Assembly: GCF_002086115.1 (NCBI RefSeq)
Contig: NZ_MVHJ01000002.1
Span: 62,001 to 126,000, forward strand
Direction of reading: 5' to 3'
DNA from: Mycolicibacterium bacteremicum
GTDB taxonomy: Bacteria > Actinomycetota > Actinomycetes > Mycobacteriales > Mycobacteriaceae
Length of the DNA stretch: 64,000 nt
Shown one piece after another: positions 50,475 to 59,196 of this stretch. Numbering within the stretch: the first letter of the stretch is position 1; the number at the start of each line of letters is the position of its first letter. The translations under genes and the position numbers were made by a program. The notes beneath the pieces were generated by a model. It saw nothing but the letters and a program-made list of their open reading frames with translations, was not told where the DNA came from and did no database searches.

Positions 50475-52442
50475 TCACCACCAGCCGGTGGCCGCGCTCA
50501 CCTGCCGGCCCAACTCGTCGGCCAGGGTGCGCACATACGTCGCCGACAGGTGGTGCGCGTCGTGGTAGATCAGCACATTGCCCTCGGCGGCCCGGCAGAT
50601 GGTCGGCCGGCACACCGCATCGGAGAGGTCCAGCAGCGCCAGCATCGGATAGTCGGGCGCATGGTCGAGAGTCGGGTTGCGGTCGGCCAGCGCCTCGGTA
50701 CGCGGCACCCCACAGGTGTCGGCGTCACTACCGTCGGCCAGGCAGTCGACGGGGGAGAAGAAGCGTCCGTCACGCAGCATCCACGGGGTGTCCCGGATCC
50801 CGAGCATGCCGATCCCATTGTCGGACAGTTCATCCCAGATGCCCAGGTAGTAGTCGGGCACGTAGTCGCCGTCGCCGTCGAGGATCGGCCGGGTGGTGGT
50901 GAAGAAGACGTAATCGGGCCGGTCCGAGATGATCTGGGCGAGCGCGTTGTCCGACCACGTCCGGCAGGACGGGTACGGGGTGAACGGCCCGGCGATGATC
51001 GGCACCTCCGCGGTCGTCAGCGGGCAGCCCATCTTCATGTAGGTGGTCACCTTGAAGCCGTGGGCACGGCCCAGCGCGTGCAATGCGGTCAGCCAGTGTT
51101 CGGAGTGCGAGCCGCCGGCCAGTGCGATGGTGCGGGTGGCGGTCGGGTCGCCATAGGTGCAGGTGACCACGTCCTCCCCGCCGAAATCGGCCATGCATCG
51201 GTCGACCGTGGAGGGCGGCACATCGTCGGGGGCCTCCAGCCCGGTCGGTCGCATCGGCAGTTTGGCCACCCGGCGTCCGTCGACGAGGGCCAGTGCCCCC
51301 GGATAATCGCCCAGCGGCAGCGTCGCCAACTCGGTGCCGCTGTCGCGGACCTGCTCGACGTGCTGGCGCCACCCCACCGCCGACACCACCAGCAGCACGA
51401 CCAGGCAAGCGGTCACGGCCGCTGACGCCACCGGTCGCCAGGAACCCGAACTCGGCCGCACGCAGCACCACGTCAGCCAGGACGCCAGACCGGCGCCCGC
51501 CAGGATCACCGCGGCCTCACCGACGCCGACGGTGTCGTCATTGGTGTGGGCCAGCCAGAAGATCAGCAGCGGCCAGTGCCACAGGTACATGGCGTAGGCA
51601 CCCGCGAGCACTCCGACCGAGCCCCCGCCGGCCGGGCCGCTGACGATGACGAGCACCGTCGCCAACACCGGCACCAGCGCCCACGGACCCGGGTGGTCGA
51701 CGACACCGTCGACCAGCAACCCCGAGGCCACGATCGCGGCGACGCCGATGACGACCGCCGTGTGCCGCAGCCAGGGGGGCCAGTTCCAGCGGCCCGCGAT
51801 CGCGGCGGCAAGCACCCCGGCCAGGATCTCCCAGGCCCGGGCGAACGTGCTGTAGTAGGCGACGGTCTGGTCACCGGAGTGCTGGATCACCGCCCACGCC
51901 GCCGACGCCATGGTGGTGGCGACGACGATGATGAGCAGCGGTCCGCGGCGACGGACCAACCAGGCGACGACAACGAGGCCCAGCAGCACCTGGCCGGCGA
52001 CCGACAGTGCCCACAGATGCTGCAGCGGGGTGACCGTCTCGCCGGCCTGTACGTAGTCGCCGGCCGTGGTGGCCAGCATCCAGTTCTGATAGAAGCCCAG
52101 GCTGGGCAGCGTCTGCTCGGCGAACGACTCCCAGCGGGTCTGCGGCTGCACCAGCACCGTCAGCGCGGCCGACGCAGCCAGCATCAGCACCAGGGCCGGG
52201 ATCAACCGTCGGGTCCACCGCCACGCCTGCGTCCACACCGCTCCGTCGCAACCGAGCACGCGGGAGCCGAAGAAATAGCCGACGAGCACCAGCAGCACGT
52301 CGACTCCGCCGGACACCCGGCCCAGCCACAGATGCCCGATGACCACCAGGGTGACCGCGACGACGGCCAGCGCATCGAGGTCGCGACGGACCCGCCGCCC
52401 GACGGGCGTCACGGGTGTGGAGGTGGTTTGTGTCGTCTGCAA
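50475..52442 (-). CDS. Acyltransferase-3/SGNH-domain membrane protein (OafA-like)
   Basis: A 655-residue protein in two parts. Residues about 18-375 form an acyltransferase_3 domain with ten or so membrane helices (RRDLDALAVVAVTLVVIGHL; LQHLWALSVAGQVLLGL; AYAMYLWHWPLLIFWL). Residues about 390-650 form an outward SGNH hydrolase-like domain (TIALAGGSHSEHWLTAL; LIYHDAHHLSATYV with likely D..H). The pair O-acetylates extracytoplasmic glycans or glycolipids. The start region differs from usual in lacking the RPDIDGLRAIAV motif, having RRDLDALAVVAV. Last gene of a minus-strand stretch; next to decayed genes. Confidence 0.9.
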   Translation of the reverse strand: MQTTQTTSTPVTPVGRRVRRDLDALAVVAVTLVVIGHLWLGRVSGGVDVLLVLVGYFFGSRVLGCDGAVWTQAWRWTRRLIPALVLMLAASAALTVLVQPQTRWESFAEQTLPSLGFYQNWMLATTAGDYVQAGETVTPLQHLWALSVAGQVLLGLVVVAWLVRRRGPLLIIVVATTMASAAWAVIQHSGDQTVAYYSTFARAWEILAGVLAAAIAGRWNWPPWLRHTAVVIGVAAIVASGLLVDGVVDHPGPWALVPVLATVLVIVSGPAGGGSVGVLAGAYAMYLWHWPLLIFWLAHTNDDTVGVGEAAVILAGAGLASWLTWCCVRPSSGSWRPVASAAVTACLVVLLVVSAVGWRQHVEQVRDSGTELATLPLGDYPGALALVDGRRVAKLPMRPTGLEAPDDVPPSTVDRCMADFGGEDVVTCTYGDPTATRTIALAGGSHSEHWLTALHALGRAHGFKVTTYMKMGCPLTTAEVPIIAGPFTPYPSCRTWSDNALAQIISDRPDYVFFTTTRPILDGDGDYVPDYYLGIWDELSDNGIGMLGIRDTPWMLRDGRFFSPVDCLADGSDADTCGVPRTEALADRNPTLDHAPDYPMLALLDLSDAVCRPTICRAAEGNVLIYHDAHHLSATYVRTLADELGRQVSAATGWW

Positions 52443-52466
52443 AGCGCACCGAGCATATCGACTGCG

Positions 52467-52727
52467 TCAGGGCGCGACGGCCACCCGATCGCCGCCATCG
52501 CGCTTGGCTCGGTACATCGCGGTATCGGCGGCGTCGAGCAGCTGTTCGAAGTCCTCGATGTTGCGGACCGGCCGCAGGTCGCACCGATGCTCGCGGTCAC
52601 CTCCGGTGGGCCGACCGCGGCCAGGGCCGATCGCAACCGGTCGCCGGCATCGGTGACCCCGTCGGGAGCCGGCAGGTCGACGATGACGAACTCTTCGCCG
52701 CCGGTGCGGGCCGCAAACCACGCCCCG
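52467..52727 (-). pseudogene. Frameshifted C-terminal fragment of a GGDEF protein
   Basis: One frame reads AWFAARTGGEEFVIVDLPAP with an intact GGEEF signature and continues to TASIGA; another frame then supplies RNIEDFEQLLDAADTAMYRA and KRDGGDRVAVAP, ending at the stop 52467-52469. The two halves are the expected consecutive parts of a diguanylate cyclase domain, so a frameshift lies near 52560-52580. The N-terminal half of the domain and any sensor region are absent. A dead gene remnant unless it is a sequencing error. Confidence 0.8.
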
Positions 52728-52865
52728 CTACGGCATCAGGAACCCGCGGGTCTGCAGGAAGTTCAGCAGCCAGGCATGGTCGACGTCGTCGTCCCACCAG
52801 AGGCGGAACTGATAAACGTAATGCGGCGCGCCGGCCGGGCGGCCGATCTTGAGACGGTAGGGCAA
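52728..52865 (-). other. 45-codon frame directly after the TspO stop
   Basis: From TTG 52865 to the stop 52728-52730, in the same frame as tspO and beginning at the codon after its TGA. It reads MPYRLKIGRPAGAPHYVYQF then RLWWDDDVDHAWLLNFLQTR. The composition is protein-like (aromatic, acidic). It may be a decayed gene end joined to the GGDEF remnant, or a readthrough tail of TspO. No family recognised. Confidence 0.35.
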
Positions 52866-53339
52866 TCAGCGTTTGTTGAGCACCCAGATATGGGTGGACA
52901 GCACCGTCGCGAACGCACACCACAGCGGGTAGAGCCCCAGCGGCGCGGCCTTGGCGCCACGGACGGCGGCGGCGCGACGGGTCAGGTCGGCGCTGCTCAG
53001 CGTCAGGGCGCCGGCGGTGACCGCCGAGGCGCCCAGCTTGTGCTGGTTGAAGAACAGCCAGGACCAGCTGCCGTTGAGGATCAGGTTCAGCGCCAACGCC
53101 CGGATGTAGGTGCGGCGCACCTCGGGCGGGGAGTCGTCGAGGGTCTGCGCGGAGACCACCGCGATATCGGTGTACAACGACGTCCACGCGATCGGGAAGG
53201 CGGCGCCCGGCGGCTGGTACGGCGGCTTACGCAGCTTGGCGTACCACGGGGATTCGACGGCGGGTTTGCTGGCCAGGCTGCCGACCACGGCCGTCGCCGC
53301 GACGGCGAGTGCGGTGGGGGCAAGCGTGCGAATCTGCAA
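52866..53339 (-). CDS. TspO/MBR family tryptophan-rich sensory protein
   Basis: A 157-residue five-helix membrane protein. Family marks: WYAKLRKPPYQPPGAAFPIAW (split; about 32-52), TSLYTDIAVV, LALNLILNGSWSWLFFNQHK (84-103) and the end HIWVLNKR. TspO binds porphyrins and related ligands and takes part in stress responses. Its only suitable start is TTG 53339 with GGAGCG 6 bases upstream. Length is normal for the family. It lies downstream of the flippase-like gene on the same strand, with a TGACGC-AA-GCGTCA dyad between. Confidence 0.87.
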   Translation of the reverse strand: MQIRTLAPTALAVAATAVVGSLASKPAVESPWYAKLRKPPYQPPGAAFPIAWTSLYTDIAVVSAQTLDDSPPEVRRTYIRALALNLILNGSWSWLFFNQHKLGASAVTAGALTLSSADLTRRAAAVRGAKAAPLGLYPLWCAFATVLSTHIWVLNKR

Positions 53340-53390
53340 GGGACGCTCCAGGCTCGTGAGGGGAACTGCTGTCGCTGTCGAGTATCCAAG

Positions 53391-53404
53391 TGACGCAAGC
53401 GTCA
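53391..53404. promoter_or_regulatory. Candidate operator upstream of tspO
   Basis: TGACGC-AA-GCGTCA is a perfect 6+6 inverted repeat, about 52 bases before the TTG start of tspO and 7 bases past the stop of the next gene. A good dimer-binding site; the regulator is unknown. Confidence 0.45.
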
Positions 53405-53410
53405 AACTCG

Positions 53411-55774
53411 CTAGATCATGTCCTTGCGGGTCAGCCACCGCATCACCGGCCAGCCGACGAACACCGGAAGCCAGCAGGTCAGCACCCGGTAGAGCAGCAC
53501 CGCGGGCACCGCGATCGCGGCCGGGACACCGAAGGCGGCCAACCCGCCGATCAGCGCGGCCTCCACCGCGCCGACGCCACCGGGCGTCGGCGCCGCCGAG
53601 GCCAGTGTGCCGCCGATCATCGTCACGACCGTCACCGTCACGAAGGACGTGCCGCCGCCGAAGGCCGCGATGGCGGCCCACAACGCCAGCGCCGAACCGA
53701 GCGTCGTGCCCGCCGCGCCCAGCACGATCAGGGCGAGCCGCTTGGGTTCCTTGGACAGCTCCCACAGGTCGGTCTTGACCTCCTGCAGCTTCGGCGCCAG
53801 CGACGAGGCCAGCCAGCCGCGCAGCTTGGGCACCGAGAGGAACACCCCGACCAGGCCCAACGCCACGCCCGCGACGAGGTAGAGCACCGTTGCGCTCGGC
53901 ACGAAATGCGACAGGTTGGCCGACGCCCCGGCGATCGTGGTGAACAGGATGAGCAGGGACACGTGCACCAGCACCTGCACGCTCTGTTGCAGCGCGACCG
54001 CGGCCGTCGCACGCATGGTGGACAACCCGCCCTTCTGCAGGAACCGGGTGCTCAGCGCGAGGCCGCCGACACCGGCCGGCGTGGTGGTCGCGGCGAAGGT
54101 GTTGGCCACCTGCATGATCGCCAGATGCCGGTAGGCGACCAGTCCGTCGGCACACGCCCACAGCGCACCGGCGGCACCGAGGTAGCGCAGTGCGGAGACC
54201 AGCAGGCCGACCAGTGCCCACCACCAGTTGGCATTGCCGAGCTCGTCGAAGAAGGTCGGCACCGTGCTGATGAACGGATAGGCGACGTAGACCAGCGCGA
54301 CCAGCAGCACCAGCTGGATGAGCTGCACCCGGGTGAACCGGGTGATCGTCTCGGAGCGGATGTTGTCCGCGCCGGTCTGGTGCAGCACCTGTTCGCGGGC
54401 CGCCTCGATGACGGCCTTCGGGTCGTCGACGGCGTCGCGGATGCGGGCCGGTACCGCGGTCTTGGTGAGCCGGCGCGAGGCGGTCAGCACGGTGTCGCGG
54501 CCCAGCGTGTCGATCGCGGCGGCGACCGCGGACTGCGGGTCGTACATGGCGGAGGTGGTCACCAGCAGCTGCGCGATATCGGATTGCAGCTGCGCGTCGG
54601 TGGCGCCGTACTCGGCGTTGACGAATCCGCCGAACTGCACCCGTCCGTCGTGCACGGTGATCTCGTCGCAGCACAGATCGCCGTGCGAGATCTGGTTGTC
54701 CTGCAGGGTCTTGAGCGCTGCCCAGACGGCGTTCACCGGTGCGGCCTCGGCGCTCAGCGGCACGCCGCGGGCGGGCTTGCGGGCATACAGCGTCCACCCG
54801 CGGTCCAGCGCGCTGACCGACACCGAGGAGATGTTGGACAGCCCCAGGGTGTCGATGGCAATGGCCATCAGCGCGCGGTGCTCGATGGTCCGCCGCATCG
54901 AGGCGTGCAGGGGAGCGGTCTCGTCGGTGCGCAGCCGGAACTTGCGCCAGAGCTGGCTCAGCGCGCCGCCGCTGCGCTGGTTGGGTCCGTACAACTCCAC
55001 GACGGCGGTGGTGTCCGGGCCGGTGGCGGCCAGCACCAGCGGCCCCTCGCCGGGCGGCCGGATGACGGCCAGCGCCGAGACGACGAACCCGTGCTTGGTC
55101 AGCGCGCGCACCGCCCCGTCCAGGGGCACCTCCAGGGCCGGTGTGCCGACGACCCACACGACGAGGGCGCCGACGAACCAGCCGACGGCCAGCCCGAGCA
55201 GTGAGCGGGCCGGCACCACGGCGCTGACCGCGAGGTGGATGGGCACGAACGCCAGCAGCAGCGCCCACCAGTAGCGGCGCAGCCGGCGTGACAGCCATGG
55301 TCCGGACACGGTGAGCACCGCGGCCAGCAACGCGATCCACCGGGGATCGTCGAGGAATTGCGAGAGCTGGGTGTCCAACCGGTCGCGCAGGTCGAAATGC
55401 CATTGCGGCGCCGCGATTCCGCGTCCGGAGATGGACAGGGAGAGCACCGCGATCAGCCCGGCGGCGCCGTACGCCGCGAGCAGCATCCAGTGCCTGCCGA
55501 GGACCAGCTGGACCAGGATGACGAACGGCAGCGCCAGGATCGCGACGCCGTAGGCCAGGTAGACCAGGTTGGACTGGGTCGGGGTGAGCACCCCGATGAT
55601 CTCGGAGATGGACCGCTCCAGGGCCACCCAGTCGTTGCGGGTGATCAGTGAGCTGGTGATGACGACGGCCAGGAAGACCGCCGAGAGCACCACCCGGAGG
55701 ATCTCGTTGGTGCGCCGGGTGAGCGGTTGCAGCAGGCTGCCGGTGACGCTGATGTCCCGACCGTCGACTCGCAC
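53411..55774 (-). CDS. LPG-synthase/UPF0104-type membrane protein with degenerate kinase domain
   Basis: A 787-residue protein in three parts. Residues 1-210: six or so membrane helices. About 225-420: a cytosolic kinase-like domain in which the catalytic loop reads ISHGDLCCDEITVHDGRVQF (362-381) and the metal motif DFG is replaced by FGGF, so it is probably a pseudokinase. About 450-787: the AglD/MprF-type flippase domain with eight helices (TFAATTTPAGVGGLALSTRF; APTPGGVGAVEAALIGGLAA). Proteins with the last domain move or modify lipids. GTG 55774 is used; longer starts have no support. Divergent from the DUF4407-like gene. Confidence 0.85.
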   Translation of the reverse strand: MRVDGRDISVTGSLLQPLTRRTNEILRVVLSAVFLAVVITSSLITRNDWVALERSISEIIGVLTPTQSNLVYLAYGVAILALPFVILVQLVLGRHWMLLAAYGAAGLIAVLSLSISGRGIAAPQWHFDLRDRLDTQLSQFLDDPRWIALLAAVLTVSGPWLSRRLRRYWWALLLAFVPIHLAVSAVVPARSLLGLAVGWFVGALVVWVVGTPALEVPLDGAVRALTKHGFVVSALAVIRPPGEGPLVLAATGPDTTAVVELYGPNQRSGGALSQLWRKFRLRTDETAPLHASMRRTIEHRALMAIAIDTLGLSNISSVSVSALDRGWTLYARKPARGVPLSAEAAPVNAVWAALKTLQDNQISHGDLCCDEITVHDGRVQFGGFVNAEYGATDAQLQSDIAQLLVTTSAMYDPQSAVAAAIDTLGRDTVLTASRRLTKTAVPARIRDAVDDPKAVIEAAREQVLHQTGADNIRSETITRFTRVQLIQLVLLVALVYVAYPFISTVPTFFDELGNANWWWALVGLLVSALRYLGAAGALWACADGLVAYRHLAIMQVANTFAATTTPAGVGGLALSTRFLQKGGLSTMRATAAVALQQSVQVLVHVSLLILFTTIAGASANLSHFVPSATVLYLVAGVALGLVGVFLSVPKLRGWLASSLAPKLQEVKTDLWELSKEPKRLALIVLGAAGTTLGSALALWAAIAAFGGGTSFVTVTVVTMIGGTLASAAPTPGGVGAVEAALIGGLAAFGVPAAIAVPAVLLYRVLTCWLPVFVGWPVMRWLTRKDMI

Positions 55775-55902
55775 GGGGACAAACGTAACCGGGCGGAGCG
55801 GATCGGTGCGCGAAGCGGGACGCACGGCGCTGTGCGAGAATCCGAGTCATCAGCGGCCGGCGTGCGTGATTCCGCCTGGCGCACAACACCGAGGAAGAGA
55901 CT

Positions 55903-57327
55903 GTGGGGGCCTCTATGCGTGGTGAACGAATCGGCGAACCGCTGATCGGCGGGGTTGCTGCCGTGATCTCGGGGCTGGCCTTCGCCGGGTCGACGGACTG
56001 GCCGCCGGCGGCGGTGATCGTCGCGGCACTGGCCGTCGGCCTGGTGTTCTGGGCGATCGTGTGGGGCATCGCACAGGGCGGCACGACGGCACAGGGCGGC
56101 ACGACGGCACCCGCCGGCCGGCTCGCCGTCGGTGTCGCGGCCGGATTGCTGCTCGGGGAGCTCGCCGCGGTCGCGGTCTTCGGCGGGCAGATCGACGACG
56201 AACTCGCCGCGCAGGCGTCACCGGCCACCGCGACGGCGGCGGCTGCGCTGGACCAGGCGCGGGCCGCACGGGCCGGTCTGGACGAGGCCGTCACGCAGGC
56301 CAACCGGCATCGCGATGAGGCGTTGGTGGTGGCCCGGTGCGAATTCAACCCATCGCCGGACTGCCCGCGGATCCGGATCACCGGGGTGCCGGGGACCGGT
56401 CCGGAAGCACGCACGGCCAACGAATTCCTCGACGACGCGCAGCGCCGCCTCGATACCGCGGTCGCCGAGCGCAACGGCCGCGCCGCCGGAGCGGACGCCG
56501 AGGTGGCCGCCCGCGAACAGGCGTTGGCCCAGGCCCGGCAGGACGCCCTGACCGGCGGGCTCGGCGCGCGCTGGCAGGCGATGAACTCCTACACCCTCGA
56601 CCATCCGGGCTCGCTGATCCTGCGGGTGCTGGTGGTGGGCTTCGTCGTATTGCTCACGCTGCTGCCGCCGGCGATGAAACGGTGGCGCGGAGCCACCACC
56701 GAGGAAGCGGAAACGGCCGCGGACACCGCGATTGCGGTGAAACGGGCCGAGGTGCGCGCCCAGGTCGACCAGTTGTGGGCCGAACAGGAGTTGCACAGCG
56801 CCCGGATGGCGGTCGCGGCCCAGAACGAGATCGATGCCGAGCGCCAGCGCCGCCGGGTGGCCGAGGCGCTCGAGGCCGAGCCCGAGGTGGTGGTGGCCGA
56901 ACGGGTCGAACAGACCGCGATGCTCGCGGCGCCGCCGAGCGGGGAGCTCGAGCCGGCCGGGGATCTCGCGCCCCCACGCGGTGTGCCGGTGCTACCGGAT
57001 GTCACCAGGGCGGCCGCACGGATCATCAAGCCCTTCGTCCCGCCGATCGTGGCGGGTGCGGTCGACAACGTCGCGCGGACCGTGACCAGGCCGCTGCGCC
57101 AGGTGTTCACCGAGACCGAGGAGTTCCACTTCACCCTGCGGCGCACACACCGGGTGACGGTGGAATCCGAGGGTGGCGAACAACCCCGGCAGATCACGAC
57201 GGAACGCGGTTGGGTCGACGTCGGCGGACCGCGTATCGAGTCGCGGCGCACCGACGTGCTCGACGATTCCGGCGGTTACCGCGAGCTGACCGGGGACGAT
57301 GGGCCGCGTCGGCTGCCGCCCGCATAA
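55903..57327 (+). CDS. DUF4407-like membrane protein with coiled coils
   Basis: A 474-residue protein. Membrane helices at about 14-31, 36-56, 68-92 and 230-250. Between the third and fourth lies an extracytoplasmic helical stretch rich in A, Q, R and E with a cysteine pair (CEFNPSPDC), and after the fourth a long cytosolic coiled coil (about 265-330) and a positively charged end (RTHRVTVESEGGEQPRQITTE in part). The order fits the DUF4407 family. No function known. GTG 55903 has GAGGAAGAG just upstream. An 18-bp tandem repeat encodes QGGTTAQGGTTA at residues 58-69. The kinase gene follows after 86 bases on the same strand. Confidence 0.7.
   Translation: MGASMRGERIGEPLIGGVAAVISGLAFAGSTDWPPAAVIVAALAVGLVFWAIVWGIAQGGTTAQGGTTAPAGRLAVGVAAGLLLGELAAVAVFGGQIDDELAAQASPATATAAAALDQARAARAGLDEAVTQANRHRDEALVVARCEFNPSPDCPRIRITGVPGTGPEARTANEFLDDAQRRLDTAVAERNGRAAGADAEVAAREQALAQARQDALTGGLGARWQAMNSYTLDHPGSLILRVLVVGFVVLLTLLPPAMKRWRGATTEEAETAADTAIAVKRAEVRAQVDQLWAEQELHSARMAVAAQNEIDAERQRRRVAEALEAEPEVVVAERVEQTAMLAAPPSGELEPAGDLAPPRGVPVLPDVTRAAARIIKPFVPPIVAGAVDNVARTVTRPLRQVFTETEEFHFTLRRTHRVTVESEGGEQPRQITTERGWVDVGGPRIESRRTDVLDDSGGYRELTGDDGPRRLPPA
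56071..56106 (+). repeat. Exact 18-bp tandem duplication inside the DUF4407-like gene
   Basis: GCACAGGGCGGCACGACG occurs twice in a row (56071-56088, 56089-56106). It adds six residues without shifting the frame and lies in a loop between membrane helices; likely variable between strains. Confidence 0.85.
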
Positions 57328-57346
57328 ATGTCCCGTCATGACATTT
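57326..57346 (+). terminator. Weak hairpin at the end of the DUF4407-like gene
   Basis: AAATGTC (57326-57332) and GACATTT (57340-57346) pair over 7 bp with a 7-base loop and run into a short T tract (57344-57348). It overlaps the TAA stop. AT-rich; could be an intrinsic terminator or an operator before the kinase gene. Confidence 0.4.
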
Positions 57347-57413
57347 TTGCCACCTGTGATGTAACTTCGATCGACATATCGGGGCCCGGGGGCCAACGCC
57401 GAGAGGAAAACAG

Positions 57414-59171
57414 GTGGACTCGACACCTTTCGGCCATTATCAGCTGCAGGAGCTGATCGGCCGGGGCGGCATGGGTGAGGTTTACCGGGCCTACGACACC
57501 AGGACCGACCGGGTGGTCGCGGTGAAGGTGCTACCCCCGCAACTGGCCCAGGACAGTGTCTTCCAGCAACGGTTCCGTCGGGAATCGCAGGCGGCGGCCG
57601 GCGTCAACGATCCGCATGTGGTGCCAATCCACGGATTCGGGGAGATCGACGGCCGGCTCTACCTGGACATGCGGCTCATCGAGGGGCGCACGCTGGGCGC
57701 GTTGCTGTCCGATACCGGCAAGCCGCTGGACCCGACATTCGCGGTACAGGTCGTCGAGCAGATCGCCTCGGCGTTGGACGCCGCCCATCAGCAGGGCCTG
57801 ATCCACCGCGACATCAAACCGTCGAACATCCTGCTGACCAGGGCGAATTTCGCGTATCTGATCGACTTCGGGTTGGCCCGTACCGCGGGCGAGTCCGGCA
57901 TGACGACTGCCGGCAGCACACTGGGGACGCTGGCCTATATGGCGCCGGAGCGATTCGACGGCGGCTTCGCCGACGCCCGCGCCGATACCTACGCGTTGAC
58001 GTGCGTCCTCTACGAATGCCTAACCGGCGCACGACCGTACCCGGCCGACAGTCTGGAGCAGCAGATCGCCGGGCACATGGTGTCCCCGGCGCCCAAGCCC
58101 TCGGAGTCCAATCCGCGGCTCGCCCCGTTCGACGAGGTCATCGCCAAGGGCATGGCCAAGAAGCCGGAGAAGCGCTACCAGTCCGGTGCGGAGTTGGCTG
58201 CCGCGGCAGCACGCGCGTTGCGGGCACCGGTGCGTATCACCGGATCCGGGCGCCACACCACCCGCCGGACGCCGTCTGGTTCGCGACGGCTGCCGCAGCG
58301 GGCGTTGGTCATCGCCGGGGTGCTGGTGCTTGTCGGGGCGGGTGCGGTCGGGGCGTGGAAGTGGTGGGATTCCCGCGACGCGGTGGATTGGCCCGACGGG
58401 GCGGTGCCCGCCATCGCCGCCGCGGTGCCCCTCGACGTGCGAGAGGCCGGCAAGCTCGTGGTCGGGGTCAACGTGCCCTACGCGCCGAACGAATTCACCA
58501 ACTCCGACGGTGAGATCGTCGGATTCGACGTGGATCTCATGGACGCGATCGCCCGCACGCTGGGGTTGTCCGCCGAATACCGCGAGAGCGAGTTCGACGA
58601 CATCATCCCGGCGGTGCAGTCCGGGGATGTGAACGTCGGGATGTCATCCTTCACCGACACCCTGGACCGGCAGAAGCTCGTCGACTTCGTGACCTACTTC
58701 GAGGCCGGCACACTGTGGGCGCAGCGCGCCGGGTCGGCCGTCGACCCCGCCGCGGCATGCGGACTGCGGGTCGGGGTGGCCTACAGCGTGATTCAGGAGA
58801 CGGTGGAGATCCCCGCCAAGAGCGACGAGTGTGTGGCCGCCGGATTGGCGCCCATCGAGAAGGTGGTCTACACCCGGCAGGACGATGTGACGGCGGCGTT
58901 GATCGCCGGCGATATCGATGCGATGACGGCGGATTCACCGGTAACGGGATTTGCCATCAAGCTCAGCGGCGGTGCGCTGGTGCCTGCCGGAGAGGTCTTC
59001 GACTCGGCCCCGTACGGCTGGCCGGTTGCCAAGGGGTCCAAGTTGGCCGAGCCGATGCTGCAGGCGCTCAAGCACCTGATCTCCACCGGTGAGTACCGGA
59101 CCATCGCCACGATGTGGGGAGTGGAACGCGGCATGATCACCGAGCCGGTGATCAACGGAGCCGCGCGGTAG
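57414..59171 (+). CDS. Ser/Thr protein kinase with extracellular solute-binding (SBP_bac_3) domain
   Basis: A 585-residue transmembrane receptor kinase. Kinase domain 8-270: glycine loop GRGGMGEVY (16-24), K38, HRDIKPSN (131-138, catalytic D133), DFG (151-153), activation loop with T164/T165 and S168/T169, then APE at 177-179. A basic juxtamembrane stretch (273-297) leads to one membrane helix (about 297-316). Residues about 345-575 are a family 3 solute-binding domain (LVVGVNVPYAPNEFTNSDGE; GFDVDLMDAIARTLGLSAEY; MSSFTDTLDRQKLVDFVTYF), of the type that binds amino acids. So it probably phosphorylates proteins in response to an external amino acid or similar ligand. GTG 57414 has GAGAGG upstream. 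Confidence 0.92.
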   Translation: MDSTPFGHYQLQELIGRGGMGEVYRAYDTRTDRVVAVKVLPPQLAQDSVFQQRFRRESQAAAGVNDPHVVPIHGFGEIDGRLYLDMRLIEGRTLGALLSDTGKPLDPTFAVQVVEQIASALDAAHQQGLIHRDIKPSNILLTRANFAYLIDFGLARTAGESGMTTAGSTLGTLAYMAPERFDGGFADARADTYALTCVLYECLTGARPYPADSLEQQIAGHMVSPAPKPSESNPRLAPFDEVIAKGMAKKPEKRYQSGAELAAAAARALRAPVRITGSGRHTTRRTPSGSRRLPQRALVIAGVLVLVGAGAVGAWKWWDSRDAVDWPDGAVPAIAAAVPLDVREAGKLVVGVNVPYAPNEFTNSDGEIVGFDVDLMDAIARTLGLSAEYRESEFDDIIPAVQSGDVNVGMSSFTDTLDRQKLVDFVTYFEAGTLWAQRAGSAVDPAAACGLRVGVAYSVIQETVEIPAKSDECVAAGLAPIEKVVYTRQDDVTAALIAGDIDAMTADSPVTGFAIKLSGGALVPAGEVFDSAPYGWPVAKGSKLAEPMLQALKHLISTGEYRTIATMWGVERGMITEPVINGAAR

Positions 59172-59196
59172 TGCCGGAGCCGCGGTGAGCGGTGGG

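Noticed and set aside
52866-56474. One continuous minus-strand frame of 1202 codons covering tspO and the flippase-like region
   Set aside because: Only the tspO part (52866-53339) is in a real coding frame; the rest is antisense or out of frame to the genes at 53411-55774 and 55903-57327. Not a giant fusion protein.
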